Source of the DNA: Stenotrophomonas maltophilia
GTDB lineage: Bacteria; Pseudomonadota; Gammaproteobacteria; Xanthomonadales; Xanthomonadaceae
Assembly: GCF_025642255.1 (NCBI RefSeq)
Contig: NZ_CP106759.1
Coordinates: 1,949,501 to 2,013,500, forward strand
Reading direction: 5' to 3'
Length of the DNA: 64,000 bases
Shown piece after piece: positions 60,095-64,000 of this stretch. How positions within the stretch are numbered: the stretch's first letter is position 1; the number at the start of each line of letters is the position of its first letter. The notes under the pieces were generated by a model, which worked only from the letters and a program-made list of their open reading frames with translations, was not told the DNA's origin and ran no database searches. The translations under genes were made by a program, and so were the position numbers.

Positions 60095-62328
60095 TGAACA
60101 TCTCCAGAATGCAGGGGCAGGGTGAAATGGAGGGTGGCGCCTTTGCCCGGCTCGCCCTCGGCCCAGGTGCGGCCGCCATGGCGGCCGATGATGCGGCGCA
60201 CGTTGGCCAGGCCGATGCCGGTACCTTCGAATTCCTCGACATGGTGCAGCCGCTGGAACACGCCGAACAGCTTGTCCACATAGCGCATGTCGAAGCCGCA
60301 GCCGTTGTCGCGCACAGTGAAGACATCCTCGCTTTCCGAGCGCTCGTGCGCCACTGCGATCACCGCGTGCGTGCGCTCGCGGGTGAACTTCACTGCATTG
60401 GACAGCAGGTTCTGCCAGACCAGGCGCATCATGGTGGGGTCGGCCTCAACCTGGGGCAGGTCCCCGATCTGCCAGTGGACGTCGCGTCCGTGGTATTCGA
60501 ACTCCAGCATCTTCCGCACATCCTCCACCATGGCTGCCATGTCGATGCGTGCGCGACCCAGCGTCGAGCGGCCCATCTGGGAGAAGCTCAGAAGATCATC
60601 CACCAGCGTGCCGGCCGATTTGGCCGAATCAACGATGGTGTCGAGGAAACGCCGCTCGGTCTCGTTCAAGCGCTCGGCTGCCGAGCTGCCCAGCAGTTCG
60701 GAATAGCCCACGATATGCCGGAACGGGGCGCGCAGATCATGGCTGATGGAATACGAGAACGCTTCCAGCTCCTTGTTGCTGCGCATCAGCTGCTCGTTCA
60801 GTTCGGCCATCTCTTCCGCCTTGCGCAGCACGATGTCGACGATGGCGTTGCGCATCTCGAGCGCCGCATCGCAGTCGGCCTCGTTCCACGGCAGGCTGCG
60901 CTGCTGCACGGTCTCTTTCCATGCCTCGAATGAATGCCGTGGCGACAGGGCGTCGCTGCCGCCTGCGCTCTTGCGTGGATCGCCACCCCATCTGACCGTG
61001 CGTACCACCTCTGGGCGGAACCACATCAGGTAGCTGTCATGCAGCTGGGAGATGGATACGGCGATCACGCCGCTGGCAACATCGCTGAACTGCTCCGCAG
61101 GCGGCCAGGCCGCGGTCAGATGATCGGTGACGTACATTTCCTCGCCCACGTGCGCGGTCGCGAGCCACTGTGCCAGCGCAAGTACCTCCGGATTCCCGGG
61201 GCATTGGCCCAGGCGCATGCAGTCGTTCCTGTGCACGATGGCCGCGCCCTGCGCGCCGGTCAGTGAAAGCAGGCTGTCAGGGTCGCGGCGGAGCGCGGCC
61301 ATGAAGTCCTCGTCGCCGGCCATGCGGCCCAGCAGCTTGACCAGCAAGGACCGGCGCCCGACCCGTTCCTCCACGGCGCGTGCGCGCTGCTTCAGTGCGA
61401 TCTGCAGCGACAGGATCTGCCCCATGAACTCGCAGGCCGTGCGCACGTGATAGGGCAGCCGGCGCGGCTGTGCGCTGTGGCACGACACCAGCCCCCACAG
61501 CTGTCCCTCGTGGATCAGCGAGACCGACATCGATGCCGCCGTGCCCATGTTGCGCATGTACTGCAGGTGCACCGGCGAGACGCTGCGGAGCGTGGAAAGG
61601 CTCAGGTCGGTGGGCGGGGCCTGGCGATGATGCCCGGCCCGCACCAGGGGCACGGGCGTGTAATCGCAATCGGCGATCAGCCGCACCCGGTTATGCAGAT
61701 ACAGGGCGCGCGCCTGCGCCGGAATATCCGATTCCGGGAAGCGCAGATCAAGATACGAAGGCAGGATGCCGTTGCCATCTTCGGCCACGACGGTTCCATT
61801 CCAGCCGGCGTCGAACTGGTAGACGAGGGTACGGTCGAATCCGGCGATCCTGCGTATGTGCGCAGCCGCCAGCTGGCAGAGATCCTCGACCGTCGCGGCC
61901 CCCTCGATGGCGAGCATCAGTTCGCGGATCGCGGGGTACAGCTCCTCCAGCGAGGCGGGTTGACCGGCAACGGGGGCTTCCAGTTCGATCAGAAGATCGT
62001 CATCTGAACGATGCGCGAGCAACTGGTGGCGCCCCAGCCCATCCAGGTGGACCGCGCCCAGGTGCAGCGTGCCGCCGGGTGCGATGTGCCGCAGGCGATG
62101 TACGAAGGGGCCGATCACACCGCCCAGTGCGTTCTCGACATGCTGCATCAACGGATCACCGTACTGGCGCAGCGCGATGGGCTGGCTAACGGCACATTCC
62201 CGCACCAGCAGCGTCAGCGGATCCAGCACCAGCAGCACGCCATAGGGCTGGATGGCGCCCGGTGTGTGGATGGGTTCCCGCGCACAGTCCGACAGTGCAT
62301 CGTTCCAGGTGCGATCAGCGGAAGGCAT
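60091..62328 (-). CDS. bphP: Bacteriophytochrome histidine kinase
   Basis: The 745-residue red/far-red light sensor carries biliverdin. Cys15 (SDCAREPIHTPGAIQPYG) is in the position that binds biliverdin. The PAS-GAF-PHY core is present, with the GAF motif FPESDIPAQARALY (about 200) and the PHY tongue region WGGDPRKS (about 452). The kinase has the acceptor His in SYSISHDLRAPFRH (about 530), NLLSNAVKFT, DNGCGFD and GTGIGLANVRRI. ATG at 62328 is chosen over the TTG just before it. It follows the heme oxygenase gene that makes its chromophore. Confidence 0.95.
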   Translation of the reverse strand: MPSADRTWNDALSDCAREPIHTPGAIQPYGVLLVLDPLTLLVRECAVSQPIALRQYGDPLMQHVENALGGVIGPFVHRLRHIAPGGTLHLGAVHLDGLGRHQLLAHRSDDDLLIELEAPVAGQPASLEELYPAIRELMLAIEGAATVEDLCQLAAAHIRRIAGFDRTLVYQFDAGWNGTVVAEDGNGILPSYLDLRFPESDIPAQARALYLHNRVRLIADCDYTPVPLVRAGHHRQAPPTDLSLSTLRSVSPVHLQYMRNMGTAASMSVSLIHEGQLWGLVSCHSAQPRRLPYHVRTACEFMGQILSLQIALKQRARAVEERVGRRSLLVKLLGRMAGDEDFMAALRRDPDSLLSLTGAQGAAIVHRNDCMRLGQCPGNPEVLALAQWLATAHVGEEMYVTDHLTAAWPPAEQFSDVASGVIAVSISQLHDSYLMWFRPEVVRTVRWGGDPRKSAGGSDALSPRHSFEAWKETVQQRSLPWNEADCDAALEMRNAIVDIVLRKAEEMAELNEQLMRSNKELEAFSYSISHDLRAPFRHIVGYSELLGSSAAERLNETERRFLDTIVDSAKSAGTLVDDLLSFSQMGRSTLGRARIDMAAMVEDVRKMLEFEYHGRDVHWQIGDLPQVEADPTMMRLVWQNLLSNAVKFTRERTHAVIAVAHERSESEDVFTVRDNGCGFDMRYVDKLFGVFQRLHHVEEFEGTGIGLANVRRIIGRHGGRTWAEGEPGKGATLHFTLPLHSGDVQ

Positions 62329-62425
62329 CAAGGGCGGTACTCATGATTCGTGACGGGCCGAGCGGAATGGAATGGTGACGGAAAATGCTGCTGCCGCATA
62401 CCGTCCGGACGATGTGAATGCCTGT

Positions 62426-63037
62426 TCACGCATTGCTGAACACTTCAGCTGCGCAACGCCGCACGAATGCAAACGCCTGTTGAGCCGCGCTGCAGGCCTG
62501 CTGGCGTTGCTGCTGCGTGAGGGGTTCCGCATCCAGATGCGCGCGGGTGATCCGCCATTGCTCGGCCACGCCTGCAGGCGAAGGTGCAAGGTGACGGGCG
62601 CCATGGCCGGCACCCAGCCCCAGCGCGGCGGCGTACTTGAGCAGGACGGCCGAACCCAGGGCAGAACCCTCGACGGTATACAGCCAACCCAATGCCGACG
62701 CACGGGATGCGTGCTGCAGCCTGGGACGCCAGGCATGCGCGCGTGGCAGCGGGGCGCCCATATCCAGCAGATCCTGTTCAACCAGCTGCAGTCGTGCCGT
62801 TGCCGGAAGCATCAGCCCGTCCATGTACAGCGGCGCGGCGGCGTGGTGGAAATGCCATTGGACCTGGAGAAAGCGCCCGTAGCGCAATGTGGATTCGAAC
62901 AGGCGTTGCCCGATCAGGAACGCATCGAGGCTGCCGTGCACCGACCGCGTGGCGTCCCTCAGGTACACGCTCAACGGACTACCGGCAGACTGCTGGCAGC
63001 GGGCGGGTGGATCGGAGGACGGCAATGGACTGTGCAT
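62426..63037 (-). CDS. bphO: Heme oxygenase (biliverdin-producing, phytochrome-linked)
   Basis: BphO opens heme to biliverdin, the chromophore of the adjacent phytochrome. The 203-residue protein has the proximal-heme-ligand motif LRDATRSVHGSLDAF with His34, and the distal helix ALGWLYTVEGSALGSAVL (about 118-135). The ATG at 63037 (MHSPLPSSDPPARC) is chosen because the upstream frame overlaps a divergent gene. It is 97 bases upstream of bphP. Confidence 0.92.
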   Translation of the reverse strand: MHSPLPSSDPPARCQQSAGSPLSVYLRDATRSVHGSLDAFLIGQRLFESTLRYGRFLQVQWHFHHAAAPLYMDGLMLPATARLQLVEQDLLDMGAPLPRAHAWRPRLQHASRASALGWLYTVEGSALGSAVLLKYAAALGLGAGHGARHLAPSPAGVAEQWRITRAHLDAEPLTQQQRQQACSAAQQAFAFVRRCAAEVFSNA

Positions 63038-63199
63038 CTGCGGCACCCTAGCAGAATCGGTCCGCGGCCCGCACAAGATTTCGCGGTCACTGCATGTGCA
63101 CTGCACACCCGCTGCACGCCGGTTTCCATAACGTACGCAGGACACTTCCACTGGCGCTCCGTCGTGAACCTGCACACACCCCCGAACACGTCCCACTCC

Positions 63200-63463
63200 A
63201 TGCGCGCGATGCCGGACAGCTGCCAGTTCCAGCTGCTGGATGTGGATCTTCTGCAGGACCCCGGCACCCGCCGCATCGTTCACCTGTATTCCATGGTGGC
63301 ACGCTGCCTGCGCTGCGAGACGGTGTTCAAGGCGGTGGAGGGGCAGGGCCTGGTCAGTATGTCGGCCATCCGCGTGCTGCGCTGCCCGACCGGCTGCGGG
63401 CAGCAGTCGCTGAAGGGCGCGACCCTGCGCAGCTGGCAGCCTGCGCCTGAAGCAACCGCCTGA
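63200..63463 (+). CDS. Small cysteine-containing protein, possibly zinc-binding
   Basis: I do not recognise the family. The 87-residue protein has paired cysteines in ARCLRCETVF and LRCPTGCGQQ that could form a zinc knuckle. An upstream GTG (63164) would give 99 residues. No clear ribosome binding site decides the start. It is divergent from bphO and converges on tspO. Confidence 0.5.
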   Translation: MRAMPDSCQFQLLDVDLLQDPGTRRIVHLYSMVARCLRCETVFKAVEGQGLVSMSAIRVLRCPTGCGQQSLKGATLRSWQPAPEATA

Positions 63464-63476
63464 AGCGCGCACCGCC

Positions 63477-63962
63477 TTACAGGGCCCCGGGGTTGGCCTG
63501 CCACACCGCGTAGTTGAGTACGGCGGCGAACCCTACCCACAGCAGATAGGGCAGTAGCAGGATCGCCGCCAGCGTCCGGACGCGCGCGAAGGCAATCACG
63601 GTGGCGATGATGAGCGCCAGCAGGGCCAGGATATCCACGAAGGCGAGCGCACCCTGTTTCCATCCAAAGAACAGCCAGCTCCATGCGGTGTTGGCTGCCA
63701 GCTGCACGACGTAGAGCGCCAATGCCACCGTGTTGGGGCGCCGTTCCTTCTCGCGCCAGACCAGCCACGCGGCCACTGCCATCAGCGCGTACAACACCGT
63801 CCAGACCGGTCCGAACAGCCCGGCGGGAGGCGCCCACGCGGGCAGCGACAGGGTGGAGTAGAAGTCCGATGCCGAGATCGAGGCCCGTGCGCCAAGCGCC
63901 GCTGCCACGAAGGTCAGCGTAAGCCAGCCGGCCAGTCCAAGGGCCTGCGTTGTTCGTTTCAT
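63477..63962 (-). CDS. tspO: TspO/MBR family tryptophan-rich sensory protein
   Basis: TspO is a five-helix membrane protein that binds tetrapyrroles and cholesterol-like ligands. In Rhodobacter it tunes gene expression in response to oxygen and light. The 161-residue protein has five membrane segments and the signatures LPAWAPPAGLFGPVWTVLY (about 40-58) and ANTAWSWLFFGWKQGAL (about 94-110), plus LNYAVWQANP. It lies beside the heme oxygenase and phytochrome genes, which also handle tetrapyrroles. Confidence 0.95.
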   Translation of the reverse strand: MKRTTQALGLAGWLTLTFVAAALGARASISASDFYSTLSLPAWAPPAGLFGPVWTVLYALMAVAAWLVWREKERRPNTVALALYVVQLAANTAWSWLFFGWKQGALAFVDILALLALIIATVIAFARVRTLAAILLLPYLLWVGFAAVLNYAVWQANPGAL

Positions 63963-64000
63963 CGGGCATCCTCGCGTGGGTCTCGAACCAATACGAACGA

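Noticed and set aside
62332..62425. Extra small gene between bphO and bphP
   Set aside because: No frame with a ribosome binding site or recognisable product was seen in the 94-base gap.

Overview
The window looks like the chromosome of a Stenotrophomonas species (Xanthomonadaceae, Gammaproteobacteria), close to S. maltophilia. The reasons are the high GC, the protein families and gene orders, and the many GTAG-ended inverted repeats (SMAG-type REP elements) between genes. There is no rRNA, tRNA, CRISPR array, integrase or transposase that I can see. Nearly all of it is dense chromosomal coding sequence.

Region by region. 1-5848 is part of a flagellar cluster: flgF (cut by the window edge), flgE, flgD, flgC, flgB and cheV leftward, flgA, flgM and flgN rightward, with visible sigma-54 and FliA promoters. 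5940-15711 is a signalling block: a PAS histidine kinase, a degenerate GGDEF-EAL-receiver protein with its kinase partner, a large PAS-GGDEF-EAL protein, and a FliA-driven chemoreceptor. 15903-18114 holds hflD-mnmA-nudJ. 18116-27369 holds the N-end-rule and neighbouring genes clpS, clpA, infA, aat and trxB, broken up by an aminoglycoside-kinase-like gene and by a small insertion flanked by 85-bp direct repeats. 27603-34162 is ftsK, a DUF3857 protein, lolA and rarA, an order shared with enterobacteria. 34244-40275 has a DUF805 protein, then a Fur-box-preceded iron or heme uptake cluster (periplasmic esterase, YncE-like propeller, hmuT-, hmuU- and hmuV-like genes). 40276-42682 is an EF-G paralogue with a striking leader: a probably leaderless 29-codon ORF, an intrinsic terminator, a 9-codon ORF with a perfect ribosome binding site, and a 10-bp hairpin.

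42839-46998 is accessory. It has a small basic protein, a SapC protein and a two-gene unit of a caspase-like protease overlapped with an alpha/beta hydrolase. That pair looks like a candidate conflict or defence module and is the best lead for an undescribed system. 47030-56515 is a singlet-oxygen-type regulon: an eight-gene lipid operon (desaturase, flavin oxidoreductase, DUF1365, two cyclopropane-synthase-family methyltransferases, DUF2878, DUF1295, lipocalin), a secreted protein, and the ECF sigma factor with its ChrR anti-sigma factor. The three transcription units share the motif GCATCCA-N15-CGTA. 56548-63962 adds an NAD-binding protein, a bacteriophytochrome system (heme oxygenase, phytochrome kinase, receiver protein, hybrid kinase) and TspO. 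Together the right-hand 16 kb suggests a light, tetrapyrrole and singlet-oxygen response island.

Coordinates and start codons were set by hand. Where a start was moved downstream of the longest frame, the reason is given. Family calls rest on motifs I can read, not on database searches.
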